A program made the position numbers and the translations under genes. Of a stretch of DNA of 64,000 nucleotides, positions 17,955-27,069 are shown in pieces (positions within the stretch are counted from its first letter, which is position 1; each line of letters opens with the position of its first letter). The stretch comes from UBA2040 sp002384725. Its GTDB lineage: Bacteria > Bacteroidota > Bacteroidia > Flavobacteriales_D > Crocinitomicaceae. The notes beneath the pieces are model-generated. The model was not told the origin of the DNA. It did not search any database and saw only the letters and a list, made by a program, of their open reading frames with translations. The stretch spans positions 31,490-95,489 of the forward strand of contig CAWUXE010000009.1 in NCBI GenBank assembly GCA_963926475.1, read 5' to 3'.

Positions 17955-18433
17955 TTAATCCCTTTTATATACTCGGATCTCAACTCGTCTATTGAATTTT
18001 TTGTTTTCAACATTGTCGTTAGAAAGCATCGGTTTCAATTCTCCATAATAGCAAACTTCCCCCTGATCATAGTCTACACCAGCACCTTCGAATTTTCTAC
18101 GAACAACTTCTGCTTGTTTTTTAGACAAAATTAGGTTGTGATCCGCTGAACCGTCATTATCTGTATGACCAATAATCACGACTTTATCCTTTCCATCTCT
18201 CTCTAAATCATGCTTCTTCGTAAATTCTCTTAATTGAAGATCATACGCTTAATCCACTTGTATTTGTCCCGATATAAGTTGTAGAATTCAAAAAACACCA
18301 ACGAACCAGTAATTGCGAATTTATTCATCGTATTGGCAATAAATGCAGGTTGGATATAAGAGCCCGTGTTGCCGTTAAAGTTATCTATTGAGAAGCCGCG
18401 TATATTGCTGCTGACTCCAAGTAACAAAAGCAC
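17955..18433 (-). pseudogene. Internally deleted DUF5723-OmpA outer membrane gene
   Basis: The upstream part (18433 to about 18245) encodes a DUF5723-like N-terminus, with VSSNIRGFSIDNFNG and TGSYIQPAFIA, then YRDKYKW. In another frame the downstream part (about 18240-17955) encodes the end of an OmpA peptidoglycan-binding domain, with VVIIGHTDNDGSAD and NRRVEIRVYKRD. The two pieces meet near 18240. The barrel between them, normally several hundred residues, is gone and the frame changes with a TAA at the join. No ATG starts the N-terminal piece; only GTG at 18433. This is a dead gene made by an internal deletion. The intact family member would be an outer membrane protein tied to the cell wall. 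Confidence 0.8.
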
Positions 18434-18567
18434 GTAAAGTAAATGTGAATGATAGTATTGTCTTATATATAATATTATTTCAAGCTAAATTGGCATCTTA
18501 TGCATGTTTTTCAGGAACTTATCGTATTTATAATAACCTTATTACAAACTTTTACGACATTTGTTGC

Positions 18568-19152
18568 ATGTTAGTTGAAATATTAGACAAAGTTGTCTCT
18601 ACCCAATTGTTTGATCGAAAATTTGTGTGCGACCTTGCCGCCTGCAAAGGTGCTTGTTGCGTGCAAGGAGATTCTGGCGCGCCGCTGACCTATGACGAAG
18701 TGGATCAATTAGAACAAGACTTGGATGAGTACCGTCCATATATGCGTCCTGAAGGAATTGCGGAAGTTGAAAAATCAGGTGTTTTCTATATCGACCAGGA
18801 CAATGAACCAGTTACAGCGCTAATCAATGGGGGCGAATGTGCTTTCGTCTTTTTTGACGGAGACGGCACCGCAAAATGTGCAGTAGAAAAAGCATATACA
18901 GAAGGAAAGACCAATTTCAAAAAGCCAATTTCTTGTCATTTATTTCCTATTCGAGTTAAGAAATTCGACAAAATGACGGCGCTGAATTATAGCGAATGGG
19001 ATGTTTGTGAACCCGCTTGTGCTTGTGGTGATAAATTGGATATTCCTGTATATCGTTTTTTGAAAGAGCCTATTCAACGTGCATTCGGTGAAGAGTTCTA
19101 CAAAGAGTTGGACGTGGTGGGTAAATTGCTTCGAAATGAAAAATTAGATTAA
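18568..19152 (+). CDS. DUF3109 family protein
   Basis: A 194-residue protein with many cysteines: CDLAACKGACCVQG near the start, ECAFVFF, KCAVEKAY, PISCHLFPIR, and CEPACACGDKLD near the end. The pattern resembles metal- or cluster-binding proteins of the YkgJ/DUF3109 kind; function is unknown. Translation could begin further upstream at GTG 18445, but ATG 18568 gives the normal family length and beginning (MLVEILDKVV). Its stop overlaps the start of the next gene by one base (TAATG), so the two are likely cotranscribed. It is the only intact gene between damaged neighbours here. Confidence 0.88.
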   Translation: MLVEILDKVVSTQLFDRKFVCDLAACKGACCVQGDSGAPLTYDEVDQLEQDLDEYRPYMRPEGIAEVEKSGVFYIDQDNEPVTALINGGECAFVFFDGDGTAKCAVEKAYTEGKTNFKKPISCHLFPIRVKKFDKMTALNYSEWDVCEPACACGDKLDIPVYRFLKEPIQRAFGEEFYKELDVVGKLLRNEKLD

Positions 19153-19871
19153 TGGCCGAATTATCGGCATATATTTCTATCCTTTTTATTCTTACAACAT
19201 TCGTTACGCTTGGTCTGTTTTATTGGGTCCTGAAAAATTCATCTTCAGAAAAAACCCAAAGAAATTCCTTAAAAATATGGTTCGTTTTATTGGGTTGGAT
19301 GGTCGCCCAATTCATTTTGACAATTCAAGGTCTGTATGCTGATTTTTCGAATTCAATTCCTCCTAAAATTACATCATTCGGGATATTCCCACCTTTAGTA
19401 ACTATGGCCCTTTTGTTCTTCACACGCTCAGGATGAATTTTTATCGACAGCCTACCATTAAAGCAGATTACCTATTTAAATGTGGTCAGAATCCCTGTCG
19501 AAATAGTCCTTTTCCTGCTCGCTTTTCACCAAACGCTTCATGTTATTATATCATTTGCAGGAATGAACTTCGATATACTTGCGGGTAAAACAGTACCGTT
19601 TATCGCCTTCTATGGCTTTGCAAAAACAAAAATAGGACGACCGTGGATTTTACTTTGGAATATTATCAGTTTGGGTCTTCTAATTATGATTATCATTATT
19701 TCCATATTTGCGGCTCCCTCTCCCTTCCATAAAATCATTTTCGAAGATTCAGAATTCGCCATGTTATTTTTTCCGTTCAGTTGGCTGCCTAAATTTGTTG
19801 TTACAATCGTTCTATTCGTTCATTTCGTTAGTATTCATCAATTAATAAAAAGCAAAAAAATAAGCGAATAA
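19152..19871 (+). pseudogene. Multi-helix membrane protein gene with one in-frame TGA
   Basis: A single reading frame of 239 codons is interrupted only by TGA at 19434-19436. Before it, 94 residues hold three hydrophobic helices and end FFTRSG; after it the same frame continues IFIDSLPLKQITYLNVVRIP and 120 more residues with further helices. I recall conserved Bacteroidota membrane proteins with the IDSLP and VVRIPVE motifs at just this place, where Arg or Lys would stand at the TGA. So this is one gene with a nonsense change (AGA or CGA to TGA), a sequencing error, or readthrough. A second possible start is GTG 19482. Function unknown. Confidence 0.75.
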
Positions 19872-19974
19872 AAGCGACCTTTTTATTCTGTATCCGTTAA
19901 TGATATAGTATACGGAAGATAGATTCACTCCTTTATTGTAATTTTATCTTTCAATTAAAAATAACACCTTACGA

Positions 19975-22359
19975 ATGAAATATCTTTTATTGACAATCCT
20001 TGCATTATTTAGTGCAGATTTATACAGTCAAAACCTCGTCCCCGATCCGGGATTTGAAAACTGGAATGGTACTTCTGGTCTCTATATGGCGCCCCTTTTC
20101 GATTGGAATACCGCGGCAAATACACCAGACCATCACCATCAATCTAATCCGATTGGGAATAACCTGACAAGTGCAGACCCCTCGCAGCCTTTATTGAATA
20201 ACGGGAATACGGGACACGGCGCTGTTTATGCAGGGCTGGGTTGTTTAGGAGCATATAAAGCAAACGGTAGTGGGGGAAACAGTGAGTGGGCTTCGACATT
20301 ATTGACATCCCCTTTAGAAAAAGATTCATGCTACAAAATTTCATTTTACATCCAAAATAAAAAGAACCAAACTCTCTTTCCAATGGCAACGAGCAACTAG
20401 GGAGTCTATTTTGGTAACTCTGCCACTACTGCGGCTCCACAAAGTATAACGTATGGAGCTTCTGGTCCTAATTGGGCTTCTTATCCACAAGTAATCGACG
20501 GAATTTTATGGCAATACATTGAATTACACGTTGTTCCTGATTTTGCATATACCTATTTAAACATTGGCTATGTCGGTGATTGGTTGAACGGGAACATGAT
20601 ACAGTGGAGTACTTCTGGTTCAGTTGGATTTTATGTTTGGATTGATGAAGTAAGCGTTGAAAAAGTTGCAGGATGCTGTCCTACAGTGATAACGTCTGTT
20701 ACACATACGGATGAAACGTGCAGTCAGAACAATGGAACTGTAACCTTAAACACAACCGGAACAACGGCTACTTTTACTTTGATTAATGCAATGACCGGTG
20801 CAACTGTTGCCACCAATACCACAGGTTTGTTTACAGGACTTGATGTGGGTAAATATTTTGTGACAGTTGATGACGGAATTTGCTCTCAACCGACCGCCGT
20901 TCAAGAAATTATGGATGTTGGAACACCTCCATTTGCTGGAATGGATGGAGCTGTTACAGTTTGTGCAACAGGAGGAATCACGAATTTGTTTAATGCACTT
21001 GGTGGTTCTCCTAATGCAGGAGGCACTTGGTCACCAGCTTTATCAAGTGGCACAGGTGCTTTCAATCCATCTGTTGACCTAGGAGGGGTTTATACGTATA
21101 ATGCGACAAACATTTGTTGGACAGCCTCAGCAACAGTTACAGTAACCATCACTACGACGCCTGATGCAACCATAACAGAAGCTGGACCATTTTGTACAGG
21201 AAGTCCTGCCGTAACTTTATCAGCCGCAACAGCTGGTGGAAATTGGTTTGGGAATGGAATTACGAGTTCGCCAGCTGGCACGTTTGATCCATCTTTAGCA
21301 CCAGTTGGCAGTCATATAATTACTTATCTAATTCCAGGTTCTTGTTCAGCGTCAGATACGGTTTTATTGACGATACTGCCAATAGACGACGCTAGCTTTA
21401 GTTACTCTACAACGAATTATTGCAATACTGGCAACTCTGTGTTACCAGCTGTTACTGGAGATCCAGGCGGAACTTTTACGATGGTTCCATCAGGCACAAT
21501 AGGCGGCGCTACGGGTGAAGTAGACTTGGCTACATCAGGAGCTGGAACGTATACTATTTATTACACGACTAATGGTGCTTGTCCTGATATAGACTCTGCT
21601 ACCATTCAAATTTCTACTCAAACTTCAGTTAATGTTACCCCTGCCGGACCTTTCTGTATCGATGCGGGTACACAACCTATTGTTGCTGATCTCCCGGGTG
21701 GAACATGGACTGGAACAGACGTTAATGGTACTTCGGGTGTATTCAATCCAGCAGCGGCTGGTGTTGGAACATGGCAAATTATTTATACCGTTCCTGGATT
21801 ATGCGGTGATGCGGATACAATTCAAATTGTAGTAAACGGACTGCCAAATGCAGATGCAGGCATAGATCAAATGATTTATGAAGATTCAACGACTGTAATT
21901 TCGGCTACGGGCGGACAAACATATGTATGGACACCGGGTAATGATTTAGGATGTGATTCATGTGCAACCACAAGTGCAACACCAACAGTCGCGACGACCT
22001 TCACGGTTATGGTGACGGATATAAATGGTTGTGTGAGTTCAGATCAAATGCTGATTTCTTTGCTAAAGAATATTATTCCAGGTGCTTTGTACATTCCAAA
22101 CGCGTTTACTCCTGATGGAGATGAGCACAATAACAATTTCCGTGTAACTGGAGAATCAATCAAGAAATTCCACATGGAAATCTATGACCGATGGGGAAAT
22201 AAAGTATTTGAAACAGAGGACTACACAAGCCATTGGGATGGAACGTATGGCGGCAAACCTTGTCCGCAAGGCGTTTATACCTATACGATTCGTTACGCAC
22301 ATGATTTCGATACAGATGAAATCTTAACGAATACGGGACACGTAAACATTTTAAGATAA
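19975..22359 (+). pseudogene. Large surface protein with Ig-like repeats and gliding-type C-terminus, one in-frame TAG
   Basis: One frame of 794 codons broken only by TAG at 20398-20400. The N-terminus has a signal peptide (ending LYSQ) and a carbohydrate-binding-like domain (NLVPDPGFENW) that clearly continues across the stop: MATSN, stop, GVYFGNSATT, then WIDEVSVEKVAGCC. About four Ig-like repeats follow (20953-21838), then the gliding motility-associated C-terminal domain (YIPNAFTPDGDEHNNNF, MEIYDRWGNKVFET), a T9SS type B sorting signal. If translated whole it would be a secreted adhesin-like protein. Leu or Gln is expected at the stop. Downstream of it 653 codons are undamaged, so the change is recent or is read through. 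Confidence 0.8.
20953..21838 (+). repeat. Four Ig-like protein repeats
   Basis: About 65-80 residues each, beginning near VTVCATGGI (20953), AGPFCTGSP (21180), NYCNTGNS (21417) and AGPFCIDAG (21642). The shared pattern is a Cys, a GGTW or GGNW motif, a GTFDP/GVFNP motif and a final GxC before D-T. The copies are diverged at the DNA level. Confidence 0.7.
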
Positions 22360-22421
22360 GAAGTTGGAGTTAAGAAGGTGGAAGGCGGAAGGCATTTAAG
22401 GTAAAGTTATTTTTTATTTCG

Positions 22422-23003
22422 CTATCCGTGGATGGTTTCTTCTTTGCCGTAATTGGCGATAATAGTTGCTTCAAAGTCTAGCCATTCTTGCCAGCGTTTC
22501 TCGACTTTTTTGGCGTCTCCATATTGTTTAGCGAATTTCAAGAACAAGGTGTAATGTCCTGCTTCTGATACCATTAAATCATGGTAAAACTTCGCTAAAG
22601 AGGACTCCTTGATGTTTAAGGAAAGTACTCTAAATCGTTCACAACTTCTTGCTTCTATCATGGCCGAAAACAACAACCTATCAACTAAGGCTTGATCGCG
22701 GCTTCCATCTTTTTTCATGAATTTCGCCAGCTCATTAACATAAGAATCTTTACGTTCTCGGCCAAGCTCCATTCCGCGTTCTTTAATCAACTCATGAACT
22801 AATTCGAAATGCTCCATTTCTTCTTGTGCGAGTTTTATCATTTCTGAAACGAGATCTGGTTTTTCAGAGTTGTTGACAATAATGGATATCGCATTGGTCG
22901 CCGCTTTTTGCTCGCACCAAGCGTGATCGGTGAGTATTTCGCTGATGTTTGATTCTACAATGTTTACCCAACGTGGGTCTGTTGCTAATTTTAGGCCGAG
23001 CAT
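22422..23003 (-). CDS. miaE: tRNA 2-methylthio-N6-isopentenyladenosine hydroxylase MiaE
   Basis: A 193-residue ferritin-like diiron enzyme that hydroxylates the isopentenyl group of ms2i6A37 in tRNAs. Iron ligands are visible in the four helices: DHAWCEQKA, QEEMEHFELVH, EARSCERFR and SEAGHYTLF. The size fits the short MiaE form found in Bacteroidota. It lies after the ATP synthase cluster on the same strand, but a hairpin separates them and it has its own promoter box. Start ATG 23003. Confidence 0.92.
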   Translation of the reverse strand: MLGLKLATDPRWVNIVESNISEILTDHAWCEQKAATNAISIIVNNSEKPDLVSEMIKLAQEEMEHFELVHELIKERGMELGRERKDSYVNELAKFMKKDGSRDQALVDRLLFSAMIEARSCERFRVLSLNIKESSLAKFYHDLMVSEAGHYTLFLKFAKQYGDAKKVEKRWQEWLDFEATIIANYGKEETIHG

Positions 23004-23017
23004 TTATGATGTTTTTT

Positions 23018-23025
23018 CAAAGATA
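23018..23025 (-). promoter_or_regulatory. -7 box TATCTTTG before miaE
   Basis: An exact TAnnTTTG match on the minus strand, 14 bases before the miaE ATG. Confidence 0.45.
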
Positions 23026-23061
23026 AGAAGGAGAATTGAGAAGTGAGAATAGTGAGTTGAG

Positions 23062-23092
23062 AAAAGCCGAAAACATCTCTGTTCTCGGCTTA
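23062..23092 (-). terminator. Hairpin after atpG
   Basis: AAGCCGA (23064-23070) pairs with TCGGCTT (23085-23091), with further partial pairing inside. On the minus strand it is followed by TTTTCTC. It ends the ATP synthase operon; the T run is short, so termination may be partial. Confidence 0.55.
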
Positions 23093-23126
23093 ATGCTTGC
23101 ATTCTCTATTCAGTAATTCACTTTAA

Positions 23127-23151
23127 GAACACTGAGCGAAGTCTAAGTGTT
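23127..23151. repeat. Short palindromic element (ACTGAGCGAAGTCT type)
   Basis: AACACT and AGTGTT flank GAGCGAAGTCTA. It overlaps the stop codon of atpG. A related sequence, TTAGACTCCGCTCAGTC, lies at 37436-37452; the complement of this copy reads TTAGACTTCGCTCAGTG. I recall the same word as a common intergenic repeat in Bacteroidota genomes. Confidence 0.5.
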
Positions 23152-24025
23152 AATTATTCAAAGCCTCAGCACCACCAACGATCTCAAGGATTTCGTTTGT
23201 AATGGCCGCTTGACGAGCTTTGTTGTATTGTAATTTCAAATCTTTTTGAAGGTCACTTGCGTTGTCCGTTGCTTTGTGCATCGCTGTCATTCGCGCTCCG
23301 TGCTCAGATGCCTGTGAATCCAACAATCCTTTGAACAATTGAATTTTCAATGATTTTGGTATCAAGTCCTCAACGATTTCTTCTTTTGACGGTTCAAAGA
23401 TGTAATCTCCTGAACTTTTTCCTGCTTCCTGCTCCGTTGGAACGATAGGTAACAATTGCTCAGTCATTACGTTTTGTGTGGCTGCATTTACAAATTGATT
23501 GTAAACGACAACTACTTTATCAAACTCTTTGTTAACGAAACGAGACATCAATTCCTCCGCAATTTGTGCGTTGTGATCGAAAGTCAAATCGTAAAAAATA
23601 TCTTCTGCTTTCGCCAAGGATTCATTGGTGTAATAAAACTCCGAACGTTTGAAAGCATCTTTCACTTTCTTACCGAGACACAAAACTTTTGGATTGGCAT
23701 TTTTGAATTCTCCGTTCAACATAACATTCACACGTTTGATGATGTTGTTGTTGAATCCACCACACAAACCACGGTTAGAAGTTACGGCAACGATCAATAC
23801 GTTGTTCACTTCACGTTGTGCGGAATACGCGTTTTCAGAGATATCCAATGTTGCGCTCACGTTACTCAAAATCTCCTGCAATTTTACCGAATAAGGGCGC
23901 ATTTGCGTAATTGCATCTTGCGCTTTTTTCAGCTTTGCTGCAGAAACCATTTTCATGGCCGAAGTAATTTGCATCGTTGAACCAACGGATACAATTCGGT
24001 TTCGTATTTCTTTTAAGTTTGCCAT
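23150..24025 (-). CDS. atpG: ATP synthase F1 subunit gamma
   Basis: A 291-residue central stalk subunit of the F1 motor. The N-terminal helix MANLKEIRNRIVSVGSTMQI and the C-terminal helix LQYNKARQAAITNEILEIVGG, the two halves of the rotor coiled coil, are both present. The Rossmann-like middle includes TSNRGLCGGFN. It is the last gene of the atpB-E-F-H-A-G cluster, 78 bases after atpA. That spacer is filled by an inverted repeat. Length is normal. Confidence 0.97.
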   Translation of the reverse strand: MANLKEIRNRIVSVGSTMQITSAMKMVSAAKLKKAQDAITQMRPYSVKLQEILSNVSATLDISENAYSAQREVNNVLIVAVTSNRGLCGGFNNNIIKRVNVMLNGEFKNANPKVLCLGKKVKDAFKRSEFYYTNESLAKAEDIFYDLTFDHNAQIAEELMSRFVNKEFDKVVVVYNQFVNAATQNVMTEQLLPIVPTEQEAGKSSGDYIFEPSKEEIVEDLIPKSLKIQLFKGLLDSQASEHGARMTAMHKATDNASDLQKDLKLQYNKARQAAITNEILEIVGGAEALNN

Positions 24026-24027
24026 TT

Positions 24028-24101
24028 TATTCGATTACGAATTATTGAATTACGAATTACGAATTGGTGTAACCCAATTCGTAATTTATAATTCGTAATT
24101 C
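24028..24101 (-). repeat. Inverted repeat filling the atpA-atpG spacer
   Basis: The spacer is made of the word AATTACG and its complement. GAATTACGAATTACGAATTGG on the left pairs with CCAATTCGTAATT on the right, and further copies extend both arms. The RNA would fold into a long hairpin between atpA and atpG. It may affect mRNA stability or the alpha to gamma ratio. Confidence 0.7.
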
Positions 24102-24103
24102 AT

Positions 24104-25678
24104 TTAATACTTCGCTGCTATTTCTTTCGCTACTTTTCCAAGAACGTCAGTCAATTCATCTGTGTATTTTCCAGCCTTCAATGAAGCCAATACGTCAGCA
24201 TGTTTTGCTTCCAAATAATCCAAGTACTCTGTTTCGAATGCTTTTACTTTGTCGATTGGAACGTTTTGAATCATTCCTTTTGTTCCAACATAGATAATAG
24301 CAATTTGCTTCTCAACTGGGTATGGATCACCTTCCATTTGTTTCAAGATTTCAACGTTACGTGAACCTTTGTCCAAAACTGATTTCGTTGCGGCATCTAG
24401 ATCTGATCCAAATTTAGCAAACGCTTCTAGTTCACGGTATTGTGCTTGGTCCAATTTCAATGTACCCGCCACTTTTTTCATTGATTTAATCTGAGCGTTA
24501 CCACCAACACGTGATACCGAGATACCAACGTTAATCGCTGGACGAATACCAGAGTTAAATAGATCTGTTTCCAAGAAAATCTGACCATCTGTAATCGAAA
24601 TTACGTTGGTAGGAATGTAGGCAGAAACGTCACCTGCTTGAGTTTCAATAATTGGCAATGCTGTCAATGAACCACCACCTTTAACTTTTCCTTTCAACGA
24701 AGGAGGCAAGTCATTCATTTGTGCTGCAATTGTATCATCGTTGATGATTTTCGCAGCACGCTCCAATAAACGGGAGTGAAGGTAGAATACATCACCTGGG
24801 TATGCCTCACGACCTGGAGGACGACGAAGTAACAAAGACACCTCACGGTATGCTACGGCTTGCTTCGATAAATCATCATAAACGATCAATCCTGGGTGAC
24901 CTAAATCACGGAAGTATTCACCAATCGCTGCTCCTGTCATCGGTGCGTAAAACTGCATCGGTGCTGGATCTGCTGCGTTTGATGCAACAACAACTGTATA
25001 GGCCATTGCTCCCGCGTCTTCTAATTTCTTAACGATACCTGCAACCGTTGAACCTTTTTGTCCAATAGCCACATAGATACAGAAAACTGTTTCTCCTCTA
25101 TCGTGGAATTCTTTTTGGTTGATGATTGTATCGATACAAACGGTAGTTTTACCTGTTTGACGGTCACCAATAACCAACTCACGCTGACCACGTCCTACTG
25201 GAATCATCGCGTCAATAGCTTTGATACCTGACTGAAGTGGTTCAGTAACTGGCTCACGGAAGATAACACCTGGTGCTTTTCTTTCGATTGGCATTTCAAA
25301 TGTTTCTCCTTGAATCGGTCCTTTACCATCAATTGGTTGACCCAAAGTATTCACAACTCTTCCAAGCATTCCGTGACCTACATTTACTGAGGCAATACGT
25401 CCTGTACGTTTTACTGTGTCACCTTCTTTTACTAAGGTAGAACGACCCAATAATACTGCACCTACGTTATCTTCCTCAAGGTTCATCACAATTCCTTGCA
25501 ATCCGCCGTCGAAATCAATCAACTCACCTGCTTGCGCACCAGTAAGTCCATAAATACGAGCGATACCATCACCAATTTGGAGTACAGTACCTACTTCTTG
25601 CAACTCTGCTTCCGATTTAAATCCGGATAGCTGCTCTTTCAAAATTGCAGAAACTTCTGCTGGTTTTACATCTGCCAT
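24104..25678 (-). CDS. atpA: ATP synthase F1 subunit alpha
   Basis: A 524-residue alpha subunit. It has the N-terminal beta barrel, the P-loop GDRQTGKTT at about residues 170-178, the family signature PAINVGISVSRVGG, and the C-terminal helical bundle. This is the non-catalytic nucleotide-binding subunit that alternates with beta. It lies 28 bases after atpH. The beta and epsilon genes (atpD, atpC) are not adjacent, as in other flavobacteria I recall. Confidence 0.98.
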   Translation of the reverse strand: MADVKPAEVSAILKEQLSGFKSEAELQEVGTVLQIGDGIARIYGLTGAQAGELIDFDGGLQGIVMNLEEDNVGAVLLGRSTLVKEGDTVKRTGRIASVNVGHGMLGRVVNTLGQPIDGKGPIQGETFEMPIERKAPGVIFREPVTEPLQSGIKAIDAMIPVGRGQRELVIGDRQTGKTTVCIDTIINQKEFHDRGETVFCIYVAIGQKGSTVAGIVKKLEDAGAMAYTVVVASNAADPAPMQFYAPMTGAAIGEYFRDLGHPGLIVYDDLSKQAVAYREVSLLLRRPPGREAYPGDVFYLHSRLLERAAKIINDDTIAAQMNDLPPSLKGKVKGGGSLTALPIIETQAGDVSAYIPTNVISITDGQIFLETDLFNSGIRPAINVGISVSRVGGNAQIKSMKKVAGTLKLDQAQYRELEAFAKFGSDLDAATKSVLDKGSRNVEILKQMEGDPYPVEKQIAIIYVGTKGMIQNVPIDKVKAFETEYLDYLEAKHADVLASLKAGKYTDELTDVLGKVAKEIAAKY

Positions 25679-25706
25679 AATATGTGCTATTCCACCAATC
25701 TTTCGA

Positions 25707-26240
25707 TTAGCGAGTTAAACGTTGTTTTAAATTATTCAATTGACTCGACACGGAGGCATCAATTTGTTTATCGCCCATCTTTACAATGAAGCCACCAATT
25801 AATGCAGGGTCTATCGTTTCTTTTACTTCTAATGTTCCTTTTACGTAATCGTCTACTTTTGCAAGTATCGTTTTACGTGTAGCATCGTCCAAAGCAACTG
25901 CAGTCACCAATTCCACGGGAACGATTCCTTTGTGTGCTTTTACTTCTCGGTTGAAGGTACGAGCAATTTCTGGTAAAATAGCCTCACGACCATTTTTAGT
26001 CACCAACTCAAAGAAAGACATTGTTACTTTTTCGAACTGACCGAAAACGCTTTTGATGACTTCTATTTTCTTGCTTCCAACGATAATCGGGCTTGCCAAA
26101 AGACGTCCCAATTCAGGATTAGCCTCCACCGATTGGGAGAAAAAATTCATATCTCCCTCAACAGAGTCCAAGTTCCCTTTTTCAAGAGCAAGGTCTAAAA
26201 GTGATTTCGCGTAACGAATGGCTGCTTTAGTTCCTTTCAT
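25707..26240 (-). CDS. atpH: ATP synthase F1 subunit delta
   Basis: A 177-residue delta (OSCP-like) subunit linking the peripheral stalk to F1. The N-terminal six-helix domain (AIRYAKSLLDLALEKG) and the C-terminal signature (IDPALIGGFIVKMGDKQIDASV) are complete. It is eight bases after atpF. Length is typical. Confidence 0.95.
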   Translation of the reverse strand: MKGTKAAIRYAKSLLDLALEKGNLDSVEGDMNFFSQSVEANPELGRLLASPIIVGSKKIEVIKSVFGQFEKVTMSFFELVTKNGREAILPEIARTFNREVKAHKGIVPVELVTAVALDDATRKTILAKVDDYVKGTLEVKETIDPALIGGFIVKMGDKQIDASVSSQLNNLKQRLTR

Positions 26241-26248
26241 GCTTTCTA

Positions 26249-26743
26249 TTAATTCATTTTAACTTCAGCTGCCAACTTTTCAGCTAATGCTTTCTGGTTG
26301 TCATTTGAAGACAAGTCTTGACGAACAAGTTTTTCTGCGATCTCCAAAGAGAAAGAAGCAACTTGATTTTTCAATTCTGAAATCGCCGCCGTTTTTTCGC
26401 TATTGATTGCTTCACGAGCAGAAACCATAACTTTCTCTGCTTCAACTTTCGCTGCATTTTTAGAATCTTCAACCATTTTGGTTGCTACTTCTTTTGCATC
26501 ACGAACGATTGCATCTCTTTCCGCTCTTGCTTCTTTCAACAAGTTTTCGTTTTGAGATTGCATAGCTTTCATTTCAGCTTTTGTTTTCTCGGCCAATTCT
26601 AATGACTCAGAAATCTTTGCTTCACGATCATTGACCGCTTTCAACATTGGTTTCCAAGCGAACTTCGCCAAAAGCAACAACAGCAGAACGAAGACGATGC
26701 TCGTCCAAATAATGAGTCCTAAATCCGGTGTAATTAATTCCAT
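26249..26743 (-). CDS. atpF: ATP synthase F0 subunit b
   Basis: A 164-residue peripheral stalk subunit. One N-terminal membrane helix (LIIWTSIVFVLLLLLLAKFAW) is followed by a long charged coiled coil rich in Ala, Glu and Lys up to the C-terminus. Only one b gene is present, so the stalk is probably a homodimer. An intercistronic hairpin lies between atpE and this gene. Confidence 0.96.
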   Translation of the reverse strand: MELITPDLGLIIWTSIVFVLLLLLLAKFAWKPMLKAVNDREAKISESLELAEKTKAEMKAMQSQNENLLKEARAERDAIVRDAKEVATKMVEDSKNAAKVEAEKVMVSAREAINSEKTAAISELKNQVASFSLEIAEKLVRQDLSSNDNQKALAEKLAAEVKMN

Positions 26744-26772
26744 TTTATATCTTTTTAAATCAAATAGTTAAT

Positions 26773-26809
26773 AAACCACTGCGACAACCAACCGTTGAAG
26801 CAGTGGTTT
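26773..26809 (-). other. Hairpin between atpE and atpF
   Basis: AAACCACTGC (26773-26782) and GCAGTGGTTT (26800-26809) form a perfect 10-bp stem with a 17-base loop. On the minus strand it follows the atpE stop and is not trailed by a T run, so it is more likely an RNA-stability or processing element than a terminator. It may help produce the excess of subunit c. Confidence 0.6.
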
Positions 26810-26817
26810 TGAAAAAC

Positions 26818-27042
26818 TTAAGCAGGAACTCCTGTGTTCAATCCTAAGAATCCTACAACGACACCAAAAAGGGCTACACCCTCAATAAGTGCTGCTGCGA
26901 TAATCATTACAGACTGAATTTTTCCTGCGGCTTCTGGTTGACGTGCGATTGCGTCCATTGCTGAACCACCGATTCTACCAATTCCAACTCCAGCACCTAA
27001 TACTGCTAAACCTGCGCCAATTGCTGCTACACTTCCGAACAT
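26818..27042 (-). CDS. atpE: ATP synthase F0 subunit c
   Basis: A 74-residue proteolipid with two membrane helices and a polar loop (ARQPEAAGKIQ). The ion-binding carboxylate is E54 in ALIEGVALFG. The helix has Gly after the Glu and lacks the Ser/Thr plus Gln pattern of sodium-binding c rings, so proton coupling is likely. It is preceded by atpB at 27 bases. Multiple copies form the rotor ring. Confidence 0.97.
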   Translation of the reverse strand: MFGSVAAIGAGLAVLGAGVGIGRIGGSAMDAIARQPEAAGKIQSVMIIAAALIEGVALFGVVVGFLGLNTGVPA

Positions 27043-27069
27043 AACTATTTGTTTTTATTTAATTACTAA

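Noticed and set aside
19434..19436. TGA as a selenocysteine codon
   Set aside because: The expected residue is Arg or Lys in a membrane protein loop, no redox site is nearby and no SECIS-like hairpin was evident after it.
19434..20400. Alternative genetic code
   Set aside because: TGA, TAG and TAA all end intact genes normally in this window (for example TGA at 58848, TAG at 57794), so no stop codon is generally reassigned.
23456..23980. A 174-codon open frame opposite atpG
   Set aside because: Composition (many Cys, His, Phe) is that of an antisense frame; atpG is certain.
26773..26809. A terminator splitting the ATP synthase operon
   Set aside because: The stem is not followed by a T run on the minus strand and the downstream atpF-H-A-G genes have no clear promoter of their own.
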